Of a DNA stretch of 64,000 bases, positions 32,001-43,900 are shown piece after piece. This DNA comes from Hemerocallis citrina. Lineage: Eukaryota; Streptophyta; Magnoliopsida; Asparagales; Asphodelaceae. Within the stretch, counting starts at the first letter, position 1. Each line of letters starts with the position of its first letter. The stretch spans positions 182,036,594-182,100,593 of the forward strand of contig CM030366.1 of the NCBI GenBank assembly GCA_017893485.1, read 5' to 3'. The notes under the pieces are model-generated. The model made no database searches, had not been told where the DNA came from, and was given only the letters and a program-made list of their open reading frames with translations. A program made the translations under genes and the position numbers.

Positions 32001-35000
32001 AAAGTTCTTGTTCTTTGAAAACAAAAGATTGATGGGTTAGTGATAGAGTAGGAAATATTATAGGGAAACCAAGGGGTCTTTGGGGGTCCATTTTTCCAAT
32101 AGGAGTTGAAATGAGACAAAAAAATATAAGAAAACATTTTGAAAAAGACTTGAGTAGAGAATAATTATGGATATGAAAAATAAAATATATTTTTAAAACA
32201 AAATTTCTTTTAAAATTAAAGAGTCGTCCTTTACATAATAATCCAATGAAAAAATTACATAAAAATGAGACTGCTTGACATGATCTTCATGATAGAATTT
32301 ATATCTTGAGTCATGACTTGGACTGACCCACTTTTACATGTTGACTTTTTTTGTAATTGTGAGTGAAGCTTTCCATTAATCTATCCAACCTCCAATATGG
32401 CATAGCCTTATGCAGAGTCTGACCATCCTCCTGTAAGTCTATAAACTACATGCTAATAAGAACCAACACACTCATGTAGTATGTTAGCCTTTTATGTTTA
32501 TGCGTTTAGACATCAAAAATCCAATAGCGGGGTCAACAATGGGCGCTCCAAGAGTAAACATGTTTGCTAGCTTGTAGAATTGGCCACATTATGAGAAACA
32601 CGTCTATATAATAAGGAGATTACCAATATACTTTTTCGCTTCTTTAGCCCTTATGTGTTTGATTTCTATCATTGTTTTTTCAACATTAAAGAATCAATTC
32701 AGGGTTATAGAATCAGGTTTATTGGAATATGGTCACATTAAGGATGAGCATGAAGCTTAGTAGATTGGCCCCTAAGTTAATTTTGCTGCTACCAACCACC
32801 GGCTAGATCCATGTATTCGGTCTTCCAAGAGTGTTCAGCTACTTGCTTTGAAGGCTCGTCCATTTTCCTCCATTCTTCATTTTCCTCATCATTATCTTCG
32901 ATTGCTTTTGCATCTAGGGGAACTTCCACTAGATGTCCGTATTGCATCAGTCACCATTTAGGATCTAAGAAGCACGGGTACTTCCAAACGCCCAACGTAT
33001 CTGTGTCGGGTGCGTATCGGGTGCCGATACTCCTTGGGTACTCCCAGGTAAGTATCGAAGTTAATACATTTTTGCAACTTTTGGGCACAATATGATTAGA
33101 TAAATGTTTGGGCCCTAGTGTAATTTCAAAAACTTGATGTTTTATGTTATGCTCAAACACAAAACAAGTATATCCAATTTTTTGATTGTTAGATTATCAT
33201 TTTTTTCTCCAAAAATGCTCATAATTATAATGTATGCTTTCAATTCTATGAAATTGTTCAAATATTTGCATTTTTAACAAAAAAAGTATTTGATTATTTA
33301 TATATATAATATAATATATATTATATTTAACGTACCCACCAACGCACCCGTATCCTACTTTTTTGTAAAATCATGTATCCCCGTATCCGTGTCGTGTCGT
33401 ACCCGCACCCCGTACTCGTATCTGAGCTTCATAGTTTAGGGTATTTCTCTGCTTGCATTTGCCTCATGACTAATTCAATCTTTGGATGTGGTTTGAATTA
33501 CTCTAGCCAATTATGTGGGTTTTACAGCCAAATACACCAGTTTTCTTTTCCTAATACCAAAGTCAAGTTTAGGATTTTTAACGGTCCGGTTTAAAATTTT
33601 ATTAGTTATTCATTGTGATGAATAAAATATTGACAAAGTGATTCTATTTGTGAAAGATTGGTCTAAATTCAAATGATCTAATATTCAAAGTTGATTGGCC
33701 TGGTCACTTTGATCCATCTTGGAGGTGATCTCTACAAGGCATTCTCAGGAATTTCAATATGTTAAACTATTTAAGTTTCGTGTTCAAGATAGAAGATGTA
33801 ATCATGAACCATGATGATCTTTGAAGTGCATGCACAAAAATCATATGATCTGTGAGTAAATAACTTGTCAATTATTTATGTGTTATTCGAATTTTTGTCT
33901 ATTGCATGAATTATCTTTGTCTAAGCAGTGTGCCTGCGCTGTGCTGATAGGTGCATGAACATGTGTCCAAGGTCACTTTAGAAGTAGTACTTCACAGAGA
34001 TTATAATCTGTTCAGAAACACATTGTTGTATTACCTTTAATAGGGTAAACATGATTTCTTTTTTTTTTTTCAAATAATAACCTGTCTTCAAATGCAATCA
34101 AATTTCCAAAAGAAGATACGACGGTCTATGAATTTGGACTGGATAGAAGCTGACTTTATCATCCAGCTGGACTATTTTGTAGTCATTTTTTTCCATCTGT
34201 ACTCATTGATTGGTGTGCTAAATATTGTTGTATTTTCATGCATGCTAGCAAACAAGAACTTGATGTTTATTTTCATTCTTATGCTTCCATGCAGGAGGAC
34301 CGGCCCCTATTTGTCCAGTTTTGCGCGAATGACCCTGACACTTTATTGGAAGCGGCTAAAGTGGTTCAACCATATTGTGATTATGTGGATATAAATCTAG
34401 GGTAATTTCTGTCATTCATTTTGATATTTTATACTCATTTATACTCATCCATCTCTATATAACTTAACTGTTCTACCAAACTTTACTACTGTACCAGCAA
34501 CGTACGCTATCCATAACATGCATTTATGAGTATGGTTGGTGATAAGGACAATGATTAAGAGGATTTTACATGTTTTACCGTTGGCCTTTATATGCTATAC
34601 AGTAGCTATGTTGACATATTTTTAATCTTCTAGCTATTTTTGTCCTAAATTGGACAGAAATTACACTATTTACTCTGCAATGCCACTTGTAACATTTTTT
34701 TTTGTTTTCCTTAAAAGATATGCGGTCATATATGTAATTTGAAAATTGCTTTGGGACATGTAGGTTTTGTTTCTTCATATTTAACATAAAGAGAAATGTT
34801 ATTGGAAATACTGAATTTCTTAGATAAGAACTTTTGAAAGTTGTAAATGTGCTGCTAGGCTTGTGTTTATGTCAATCTAAATTTTATGCTTTTTTTCTTT
34901 TGAAACTTGTAGATGCCCACAGAGGATCGCCCGAAGAGGATACTATGGAGCTTTTCTCATGGATAACCTTCCTCTAATAAAATCACTTGTTGAGAAGCTT

Positions 35001-35669
35001 GTTGTCAATCTCCAAGTTCCAGTATCATGCAAGATCAGAATTTTTCCTAATCTAGAAGACACAATATTATATGCAAAGATGCTTGAAGAGGCTGGCTGCT
35101 CCCTTTTAGCTGTCCATGGTCGTACGAGGGATGAAAAGGATGGGAAAAAGTTCCGAGCTGACTGGAACATCATAAGAGAGGTAAAGAATGCAGTCAAGAT
35201 TCCTGTCCTTGCTAATGGAAACATACGCCACATGGATGATGTTAACGACTGTTTGGAGCAAACCGGTGCTGATGGGGTGCTTTCAGCTGAGACTCTTCTT
35301 GAAAATCCTGCACTTTTTGCAGGGTTTAGAACAGAGGAATGGAAGGATAGTGTTGGCGGTGAACGAGGACATATTATTGATGGGGGATTAGATCAGGCAG
35401 ATTTAGTGGAGGAATATTTGAGGCTGTGTGAAGAATATCCAGTGCCTTGGAGAATGATTCGGTCACACGTGCACAAGATGTTAGGGGACTGGTTTAGACT
35501 TCATCCAGAAGTGAGAGAGGACCTCAATCGTCAATCAAAGCTCACGTTTGAGTGGCTGCATGAAATGGTGGGTAGGCTTAGACAACTTGGCGGTAGAATT
35601 CCACTTTATGCCAATATTAACAATGCAAACAAAATTACAGAAAATGGATTTGGTGCATGCAGTTCATGA
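23050..35669 (+). CDS. tRNA-dihydrouridine synthase, DUS1 type (three exons)
   Basis: Exons: 23050-23391, 34295-34401 and 34913-35669, with GT/AG borders and compatible phases, giving 401 residues. It reduces uridines in the D-loop of tRNA (U16/U17 in the eukaryotic DUS1 family) using FMN and NADPH. Visible hallmarks: the FMN-site strand [14 protein letters not shown] (residues 65-78), catalytic Cys151 in [13 protein letters not shown], Lys/Arg-rich KIRIF (190-194), HGRTRDEK (218-225), NGNI (251-254) and GADGVLSAE (268-276). The C-terminal helical domain continues to the stop at 35667-35669. ATG 23050 has the better context (CCCATGG); an in-frame ATG at 22933 would add 39 residues. Intron 1 is 10.9 kb, intron 2 is 511 bp. 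All motifs are intact, so the gene is probably active. Confidence 0.9.
24612..24728. mobile_element. Possible left end of a hAT-type element interrupted by LINE B
   Basis: TAGGGGTGGAAACGG at 24612 resembles a hAT-type terminal repeat. A possible partner in inverted orientation, TAGGGTGCAAATGAG, is read on the minus strand from 30666. The 8-bp flanks do not match, so the pairing is uncertain. Confidence 0.35.
25578..26372 (-). pseudogene. LINE B ORF2 C-terminal zinc-binding region
   Basis: Three pieces in different frames (26372-26022, 26131-25793, 25796-25578). CPFC...HLFINC around 25920-25880 is the zf-RVT signature, followed by WIEWKERNN, the Trp-rich end motif of plant LINE ORF2. Frame changes occur near 26030 and 25795. 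Confidence 0.75.
26542..27134. mobile_element. hAT-type insertion in LINE B with duplicated LINE segment
   Basis: It begins with CAGTGAAGTCGAAGGC at 26542, the terminus shared with the elements at 27214 and 28036; a matching inverted end is near 27003-27030 (CTTTGCGCCTTTCGATTA). The flanking 8-mer TTGATGCC occurs at 26534-26541 and again at 27135-27142, where the LINE reading resumes. Between the element end and the second flank lies about 105 bp of LINE-like sequence that repeats 27143-27213, so a LINE piece was duplicated with the insertion. Confidence 0.6.
27214..28033. mobile_element. Non-autonomous hAT-type element, copy 1 of a tandem pair
   Basis: Terminal sequence TGTAGTCGAAGGCG on the left and the complementary GTCTTCGTCTACACTG on the right. 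Interior motifs of the GAGGC/GCGCAA type recur near both ends. A GC-rich patch (27640-27720) lies in otherwise AT-rich DNA. No transposase is visible. It shares an outer 8-bp target site with the next element. Confidence 0.65.
28036..29333. mobile_element. Non-autonomous hAT-type element, copy 2 of a tandem pair
   Basis: It begins CAGTGTAGTCGAAGGC at 28036, two bases after copy 1 ends, and finishes CTACACTGACACTG at 29333. The outer flanks ATCAACCT (27206-27213) and ACCAACCT (29334-29341) differ by one base, which fits one 8-bp hAT duplication for the pair. The ends repeat the GCGCAA and GCCTGAGGC motifs of copy 1. Confidence 0.65.
29387..30278 (-). pseudogene. LINE B reverse transcriptase fragment
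   Basis: 30278-29682 has the GFIKNR block, [15 protein letters not shown] with the first catalytic Asp, and [10 protein letters not shown]. The catalytic Asp-Asp region is frameshifted near 29790. 29758-29387 continues with [11 protein letters not shown] and SRGSRLVLI, the segment after the palm. The order and motifs are those of plant L1 RT. Confidence 0.8.
30493..30821. repeat. Tandem duplication, 175-bp period
   Basis: 30493-30645 and 30668-30821 match over about 153 bases with roughly four differences and a 22-base spacer. High identity suggests a recent segmental slip in the intron. Confidence 0.85.
31077..31683. mobile_element. hAT-type MITE, 607 bp, perfect 8-bp target duplication
   Basis: The left end CTAAGCAGTTAAATC and the reverse-complemented right end CTAGGCAGTTAAAATC form terminal inverted repeats. 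AGAATGAG flanks both sides (31069-31076 and 31684-31691). The interior has repeated GATTAATCGG-type subterminal motifs and no transposase. A 64-codon open stretch at 31245-31439 is not considered a gene. Confidence 0.85.
32965..33434. mobile_element. hAT-type MITE, 470 bp
   Basis: Terminal repeats CTAAGAAGCACGGGTAC (left) and CTATGAAGCTCAGATAC (right, reversed), with subterminal GGGTAC/CGTACCC motifs. Flanks TTTAGGAT (32957-32964) and TTTAGGGT (33435-33442) are an 8-bp duplication with one change. It lies in DUS intron 1. Confidence 0.8.
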
Positions 35670-36549
35670 CACTGTCAAATACTACGGATTGTGTATAACC
35701 CATAAATTGATTTATTTTTGAATCATTCTTTGGGATGTGTGATTTGTCAAGAAAAAACTATCATTGGTTTACCTATATGGCAGCTGTTGCCGCAACTTTT
35801 CATCGAAGTTCAGAGATTGTATTATGAGTGGGTAGGAGTTGTAACCTAGAACTTCCAAAAAGCTTTGCAGAGCATTTAAACCCTGACTGTAATTCCAAAG
35901 CCATTTTTGAGCAAAAATGTAGCTGACTTAGTCTGTGGTCGATGATGAAAAAGAGTGGAATGTAATGGAAGCTGGGAGGTAAAATTGCTCCTTATATTCT
36001 TTTATTTACTCAAGCAAATTTAATACATAGTATTCAGCTTTGGCGGAAGGGCTGCCTGCCTTACCATATAGGTGCGACTTTTGTTTTGTTCCTATAGTTT
36101 ATAATACTACATTTACTTCATCATCTCACTGCATTTCTTAAAACTTGTTTCACATTTTGAATTTGCATACGCCATTAGGCCAATAGTATAAACTATAACG
36201 AAATTGCTCTCAGCTTTGTTTATTTGTTATTCACTGTGATAGCAGTTAGTAATGATGATTATTTGTGGTAAAATTTAATGCTTTTTGTTTTGTTGTTAGA
36301 AAGCAACACTTTTTTTATTTAAATGGCTGAGACGTGGGTTGAATCCAACTTTGGGATCGGGTCTGTTCAATATTAGCATATTTGACTCCAGTTGCTATTA
36401 AAACCTTCATCATATTTATTGTTAACTACACAAAGGGAAGTGGCATATTGTTTAGCAAGATTATTTATATGTAGTGTTTGCTCATAGCTGAATCATACTA
36501 TAGTTCATTCTGTTTCTTTGTTTCAGTATGATCAATGTTGTTGGTCTTT
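35670..36549 (+). other. DUS 3' UTR and downstream spacer
   Basis: AT-rich sequence with no ORF. The first few hundred bases are presumably the DUS 3' UTR; I see no single convincing polyadenylation signal. It ends where the LTR at 36550 begins. Confidence 0.5.
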
Positions 36550-36672
36550 TGTCATGCCCCGCTTTCCAAAATACGGAAGTACTGACACGCAATTAAGGCC
36601 CAACGAATGATATGAACATACCTACTCATATTATCAATGAGTTGTATACTACCAGTAAGCTCAACAACACAG

Positions 36673-36707
<35 letters not shown>

Positions 36708-38529
36708 CATATGAACAATAATAGAATTAATAATTAATACCTGAAGTACCAGAACTTCGGGTCAAAATGCCTGAGAATATACAATGCAGTGGACGGTTCA
36801 CTACAACTAGTAGCGATACGAAAGTAGGGAAATAGCAGTAGTAATTCCATCACAACCGTCTAAAAATATGATTATCAAGTTCCTTCAGTATCTCATCGTC
36901 TGTATCTGTATAAACATTAACTAAAAATAGAGGGTGTCTATTAGAGCAAGCTTCGGACAGTAAGTAGCAACAAGCAGTAAAAACAAGGAAGTACAATATA
37001 ACAAGGAACAAAGAACAATATGATCAAGTACAATACAAGAACACGTCTAAACTAGAAACGAGAAACATGTAAACAGAATTTCAATGTTAATTAATCGGTA
37101 ATAAGGAATCATGTAATGGAAAACATGTCATGTAAACGAGGAACATGCAAACGTGTAAACAGGAATCATGTAAACTTGTAAACATGAATCATGTAACTTA
37201 TAAACAGGAATCATGCACGTGCTCAGTGTAAATCTGAAGTCTATCTATCTTTTATTAATCATATCTAATGCACGCAATCCTACATCTCATACCACAGGTT
37301 CGGGTGCATACAATTTTTGTAAATGTTTAGACTCTAGTGGTCAATTCTACAAGAGTTCGGGTCGTGCAGTGACATTAACAGAAATCATATCATATAAACA
37401 GGAACATGTAACAGGAAATCATGTAATCATGTGATGGATTGTAGAGGTGGCCCCCGTCATTTCATGACATGGCACTTAGTTCCATATAACTTGGAAACAA
37501 GTAACATGTAAATAGGATTCACAATTACGAGAAACACGGGCCTCCCTCGGAGTACACTCTCCTATATTATCCACTACTAGGTCTTTGTCTTTATTACCCC
37601 GGCTTGATATTCTTTTACAATAATTACTCATGAACATGCAACCAATGAAATAGGTATCAAGGCAGTGACAAGAAGGTATCGAGAGTATCCAATGCATGAC
37701 GTATAAATTCAATTCATTAGATGCGAGAAATAAACATTTTTGTATTTGATAACATGAAGATACAAATTCTGAATAGCAATACGTTGATGTACAAAAAATC
37801 ACTTTCCTGCTGCTACGGGAAAACGAATCAGGTTCTGTTAGGGGTTCCAGAAAAAAGACTCCCTACCGGTTCCAACGCATATCCACACAACATATTTCAA
37901 TCACAGAAGATATGCCTACCAATCAGCTCTTTACTGATCTAGTGTATATGCAACAGGTCAAGGTCAAGTTCTCGGGCTTATAAATCTATTATAAAATCCT
38001 TATTAAATTACACAAATCTTGTTCTTGACTGTGTTATTTAGTAAACATGCTTTTATCATGTCATAATTTCAAGAGTAGATTGTTTTATCAACTAGTTTAC
38101 GAGAAAATGCATTTAAAACAGATAATCTGAATACTCCGACGTTACAACACTAAAATGCCAATATCTTGTAATCTACTAATCGGTTTTCAAAAATGTCAGA
38201 AGATCTGGATTCTAGATACATGGAGCTACAATTTTCATATAAAAAGTTTTAAATTATATTAACGGAAACAAGTTCAAATTCTGGTAGCAAGTCAGGGGAG
38301 ATAACATGACAGAAATTTGAATATTCGATCAACATGATAAATTAACGGTTCCAAATTCGAATCAATGAAAGGGCATGATAAAGAAAACTATTATCCCGAT
38401 TCATCGATGAATCAATAATAGTTTTCCTTGAAATATGACAATTCGATAAGATATAATAATCAATATAAAGAACTACTTGCGGAGATCAATAAACATTTCT
38501 TGAACATGAATAATAAAAGAAGTTCAAGA

Positions 38530-39300
38530 GATGTTTGCCTTATAACGTGAAGATTATGGGTGTAGGAGAACGACAAGCGAAGATGCACCGACAACGACAC
38601 ACGGCAGCGACACGGGCCATGACGGCAGCACAAGCAAGAACGGCTGCAACAACAGTAAGGGTGACTGCAGCAAGAGTTGAAGAGCTTCGCCCGACGGTTT
38701 TCTGTTGCTGTTTGGCTGTTGGTTGACGGAATTTAGGGTGGAGTTGATGAGTGAGATGCGGTGTAGTTGATGGAGTCGGGTGATGGAGATAGTAATAGGG
38801 CATCGGGGAGATGCTGGAACAGGTCGACTTCGGGTTCGAGGAAGGAGGGTGGTGCAGCGGTGATGAGGGAGGTAGGGTTTGGATTCAGGTGGTGGTAGAG
38901 GATGGTGGAGATGAGTCGAGTCGGGGCAGTCAAAGGGGCAGCAAGAGGAGGTGTCGGGGATGATGATGATGATCGGCGCTGGTGCTTGTGGTGGTGTTTG
39001 GAGGAGCAGTGAGGGGCGGTAGCAGAGGTTGGGTGTGCTGCAAGGTGGCCGGGATGCAGGGGTTGTCAGTTGTACAATGATGCTCGGAGGTGAGGGCGAG
39101 GCTGGTTGCTGCGGTGTTCGGGGGTGTGGAGACTGTCGTAGTCGGGGGAGGCGCACAGTAGGTGCTGGGGGTTTCGATGTGCGGGTGGTTTTGCAGTGGT
39201 GGTCGGAGCTTGGTCGGAGTTTGAAGGGGAAGGAGCGGTCGGGAAAGAGATGGAGGGTGGCTTAGGTTGGTCGCGCGCGCGAGAGAGGGCGAGGGAGAGC
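38530..39300. other. GC-rich island inside the LTR
   Basis: This corresponds to 5780-6480 of the other family member. Open frames on both strands come from GGT/GGA/ACC-type composition, and their translations are not conserved between the two LTR copies beyond shared bias. It may be the LTR promoter or leader region. Confidence 0.5.
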
Positions 39301-39378
39301 ATGGTTGGGGTAGAGGAGATGATGGTGGTATGGTGATCAGGATGTTGTGGTTGCGAGGACAAGGGAGGATTATGGTTA

Positions 39379-39709
39379 GACTAAATATAAAAAAAAGTAC
39401 ACAAAGTTTTGGGCCAGTTTTAAAAAAAGTACACTAAGATTTTTTTGTTTAAAAAAAAGACACAAAGTTTCAAAAAAAATCCACTGGGTTAGTTAGGGTT
39501 AGGGTTAGGGTTAGTTCATCTGATTAGTTAAGTGTTGTTTTTTTAAACACAAATAAAAGAGGAAAGTGGTTTTTTTTAAACCCAACCCTAACCCTAACCC
39601 TAACCAGTGGAGTTTTTTGAAACTTTGTGTCCTTTTTTTAAACAAAAAAAACCTTAGTGTACTTTTTTAAACTAACCCAAATCTTTGTGTACTTTTTTTA
39701 TATTTAGTC
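39379..39709. mobile_element. Mutator-like foldback MITE carrying TTAGGG-type arrays
   Basis: 331 bp with two long inverted arms beginning GACTAAATATAAAAAAAGTAC. It is flanked by a perfect 9-bp duplication TTATGGTTA (39370-39378 and 39710-39718), the size made by Mutator-like transposases. Each arm ends inward in three to four GTTAGG-type units (about 39484-39515, and in complement about 39580-39605). It is inserted in the LTR at 36550-40340. No ORF. Confidence 0.9.
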
Positions 39710-40340
39710 TTATGGTTAATTAATAGTGATTAGATTAGGGATATAAAAGGGGATTAGATAGGCTACTGGGCTTGGGTTACGGGCTATTGGATTTTAAATG
39801 AATGGATTAAATTTGGGCTTTTCACAAAATAATCAAATAATCAAAAAAATAAGAATGGACTTGATTTGGGCTAAAATATAAATAGTTAATCAAATAAGAA
39901 AAGAAATAAACTCGTAGAATGAAATAAGATTTTGTCAAAATATACAATCAATAGAAAATGAATAAGATTGTAGAATGGAATAGAATTTGGGCTCCAAAAG
40001 AAGATCAAAGAAAATGAATTAAATATAAGGGATAAATTTAAGGGAACGAAAATAATTTATAGATAATCGAATACAAAAATACACAAGATATTTGTATAGT
40101 CAGAAAAAAATACAATCAGAAATGGGTTAGAAGTATGGGCTCTAACAAAATAATCAAATATTCAAATGAATGCAATTTGGTTCAAAGGAATAAAAAAAAT
40201 TATATGCGGGCTTGAGTTCAATCAAATAGAAGATGTACAAAAATAGAAATTAAAAAAAAAATGAATTTATAAGAAAATTAAAATACAAGAATACAAAGAA
40301 AATAAAAATGAAATCCATATAATCGAAAACAGGAGTTAAA

Positions 40341-40940
40341 ACTTCACTCTTCAGGGAAGAATCATTTTATTTGTGGGCTGTATTCAAAAAAATTCAGCTT
40401 TACTTATATCCTCTTTTCTTGTGATCTCTGAATTGCTGGATGTTTGTTTTTTTTTACCATCGCCTGGATCTTGCAACCCACTGGGAATGCCTTGTGTTAT
40501 CATAGGGATTACCAAAGACTGTATGCCTAGTTTTCTCCTAGAGCTTCAGCCACAGATATGTATCTCAAGGACTTGCAAATTAAACCACCTTGATTTTGTT
40601 ATTCATGGAAAATTACCACGCTTGATGTAGACTTAGGCATAGAGTTTACTTTTTTAAAACGATTTGTCCGTGAACTTTTGATTCAAAGTCTAGGGTGGTT
40701 TTTTTTTTTTTATCAGCTTCTTTCTAGATCTTAAGCTTCACTTATTGTAGTACTCTGTCTACAGAACACGCTTGTATTCTTGATGATGTGACCGTCATAG
40801 AGAAGATTAACATTTCAGGGTTAGCTTATGCCATTGTATTCTTTTGGAAGGGACACTAATCGCGAATAGAATCACAATTGTGGACATAGGTTTTCATGTG
40901 ATTCTATAACTACAATTGGGTAATACATTTGTCCTATGAG
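40341..40940. other. Spacer between two LTRs
   Basis: No gene or element end recognised. An 85-codon open stretch at 40373-40630 has no motif. Confidence 0.4.
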
Positions 40941-40945
40941 GAAAC

Positions 40946-43900
40946 TGTAACGCCCTCGAATTTTATTTTTACGTAATTTGTAGCACAACAGGATCTTTTA
41001 TTTCAAATCGTACAATTTTACAATGAATTTTTATTATTATTATATACAACAATGTTTTTTACAACAACGCAACGGAATTTAAATGAATACAATAACTTAA
41101 ATCTGAAGATAATCTTCAGCATCAATTGCACATCAGTTGCATACAACTGACGCAATGCTATAAAACAGTGATTCACTTACTTTAGCAAACAAAAAACTTG
41201 AATACATATTAAAGTGTAAAAGAGTGACTATTCTAAACATATCAGTGTATGATATGACTTAATGCCTAAATGCAGATGTTATACTACGATGACACTAATG
41301 CATACTTGTTCGGATTCTATGCATCTCATTCAAAGTAGGTCCGAGGGAAGCCCTTATCTTACTCCACATTATAGGGTTTAATCCCTCGCTATGAATAATC
41401 TACAACGGTAATAAAAGCAAGTTTTCGACATTCCACGAGTACAGACTCCAGCCATGGAATCCACCGTCAAGCTATACGGAAATTCTCGTCGTGCGAACAT
41501 TCCGCAAGTGCTGCTCCAGCCCCGGTATATATATATATATATATATATATAACGGGTATGAGCAACTTGTTCATTTAGTGAATAAGCATATATATATATA
41601 GGGTAAAATGGATATGAGCAACTTGCTCATTTAGTAAATGAGCAATTGATTATGTGGCATGTATGTGATGCATTGGACAACTAGCCCTTTTAAGGATTTT
41701 TCAATCACATGTATGCCACATCATCAATTGCTTATTTACTAAATGAACAAGTTGCTCATACCCCCATTTTCCTATATATATATATACTAGTAATTTACAC
41801 GTGCGATGCACGTTTTAATAAATATATAATTTTTTTAATGTAAAAACATAGACGTCAGGGCGAAGAAAGGGTGCGTGGGTTTTGAGAAAGAGGGAGAGGA
41901 ACAATCGTCTTGTTTTTTGAGAGAGAGAGGGAGTTTGTATGGGTAGTTTACGTGTTTGATGGGTTTATATGAAGGATATTGGTTGTACGTGAGTTCAACG
42001 GGTTGGTAGATTGACAAATTACACTAAGGCTTTCTCCCATTATAGTAGAAGAGATAATGGTGAACTACTTCTCATCCGCCCGACTATTCATGATCCTAGA
42101 ATCCACCGTCGAATCAATCATAGTCCCGGATTTAATTCAAGATCGCCTCACCCCTCAGGCAACCACAGTCCAAGAATCCACCGTCTGACTGCGTCTATAG
42201 TCCAGGAATCCACCGTCAGACTATATGGACGCGCCCCACTTACGTTTGCCCAGGTTTTATTACATCTTCTCCTAGTGCCTATCCTTAAAATTTAAAACAT
42301 GAATAATAATTCCACGTAGAGCTAGCTTACCCTCCTACCGGTCTTAAACAATACACCGAGAACGATAGCCCATATTGGCCACTTCTCAAATTCAATAATC
42401 ATTATCATTACTTTGCAGGTACCTGGGTCTCACTAAGTCTCTAGAATCAATATCTTTTCATGTTCAAATATCAGGGGACATTCACACCCTCATTATTCAT
42501 ATTTTCAATTTCAGTTATTCACATCTCATTCAATTCTTTCATCTATTCATTCATCATGAAGTAAGCTCTTCTTGGTTAACCAACCAAACTATTCATTTTA
42601 TTAATTCACAATGCTCTTTTGATTACTAAAACCCCTTTTCACATTCATCTATACTTCAAGTATGATTCTCAATTTAAAGTTGTTTAAGATTAAAAACACA
42701 ATTTCTTAAAGAAGTTCATTATTTAAATCTCATCATTATACTTTGATTTTATCACAAATCAACCCTTAAAATCTTTATCATTTACATTCTTCTTGAATTC
42801 AATCTCATCTAATACATGAACATGGTCTTTATTTCTCTAAAATATCTCTTAGAATACTATAAAATAATTCCCAAGTGATCTGATAATATTCTAGAATATT
42901 TATATAATTTTTCTCAAATTTTAAAACTTACAAAAGATTAAAAATTAAAATAAAATTCAAAAGGGTGGTCACCCGAGTTTGAACCCAAGACCAAATCCAA
43001 AACCCACAGTCGCCCAACCAATGAACCAAACTCAAAATTTGATAATAAACCTACTGAGTTGTTTTGATACCCAAATTGTTCTTCGATTTTTTTTATACAA
43101 AAAAAATTAAAAGAAAACAGAGCCAACCAAGCTCAAACCCACGACATAAGGAAACCCCCAGGTGACATGTGGCGACGCCAGGCGCAACGGCGCCTGCGCT
43201 AGACACCAAGACCAGAGTCATCTACTGATAGTATATGGGTTAAAATTCATATACAACTCTCGGTTTTCCCTTATATTTTAACTTCTTCATTCTAATTAAT
43301 TTCTATCTTTTGTCTCAAAATTATTTATTCATAAAATACATCTCTAAAATTCCAGTGGCGATTTCATATTGATATTATTTATAATAGAGTGATTCTGTAC
43401 ATAATAAATGTAGATAGCAATTTTTGGAAACTTTTATACACATATGCCGTTCTAAATTATCACTACTACTCTACTAGCATGAATTTATTTTTCTTTTTAA
43501 CATTATTTGAGATGATGGGGAAATTCTTTTTATAAAAATTTTATAATCTACCCCAAAACAAAGCACAACTTAAACCCCTTCACATACATTTACAATTTAT
43601 CTACAAAATCCAATCATAGTATACTACAATTTACATGACAACAATGTAAAATGCTCTAATATAAATTTTAGTTGACTGCATAGCAATTCTTCACTATAAT
43701 TTTTCCATTAGCATGCATTTGTCCACATTTACCAACCATTAAAATACAATATGCATCACATTAAGGAAATAGAAATAAAACAACTCATGCTACATCTACC
43801 ATTCTAACATAAATTACCTAAGCATGCATCCTACACACAATTATAAAGCAAGAAGAGACACCCACCTTCTTTGATGAAAATTGAGAGAAAAACTCCTAGA

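Larger units (their letters stand above)
23392..34294 (+). other. Intron 1 of the DUS gene, 10.9 kb, filled with mobile elements
   Basis: The donor is AAG|GTTTGT at 23392 and the acceptor GCAG|GAGG at 34295. Non-repetitive intron is visible at both ends (23392-24600 and 33450-34294). Between lie LINE B with its hAT insertions, a 175-bp tandem repeat, and hAT-type elements at 31077-31683 and 32965-33434. 31692-32956 shows no recognisable element. Confidence 0.85.
36550..40340 (-). mobile_element. LTR related to the LARD-like family, apparently solo
   Basis: It starts TGTCATGCCCCG (plus strand) and is homologous along its length to 3545-7182: the same CTCATAT, GTAAGCTCAACAA, GTGGCCCCCGTCA and GC-rich island order, and the same final GAAAACAGGAGTTA block. 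No primer site lies outside either end, so it reads as a solo LTR in minus sense, about 3.45 kb after removing the nested element at 39379-39709. The 5-bp flanks (TCTTT against ACTTC) do not match, so a solo origin is unproven. Confidence 0.65.

Noticed and set aside
38554..39265. 200-codon minus-strand and shorter plus-strand open frames
   Set aside because: Same GC-rich LTR island as above; compositional openness without domains.
39484..39605. Interstitial telomere
   Set aside because: Only a few TTAGGG-type units in each inverted arm of a defined foldback element with a 9-bp duplication. The usual plant telomere unit is TTTAGGG, and the array is too short.
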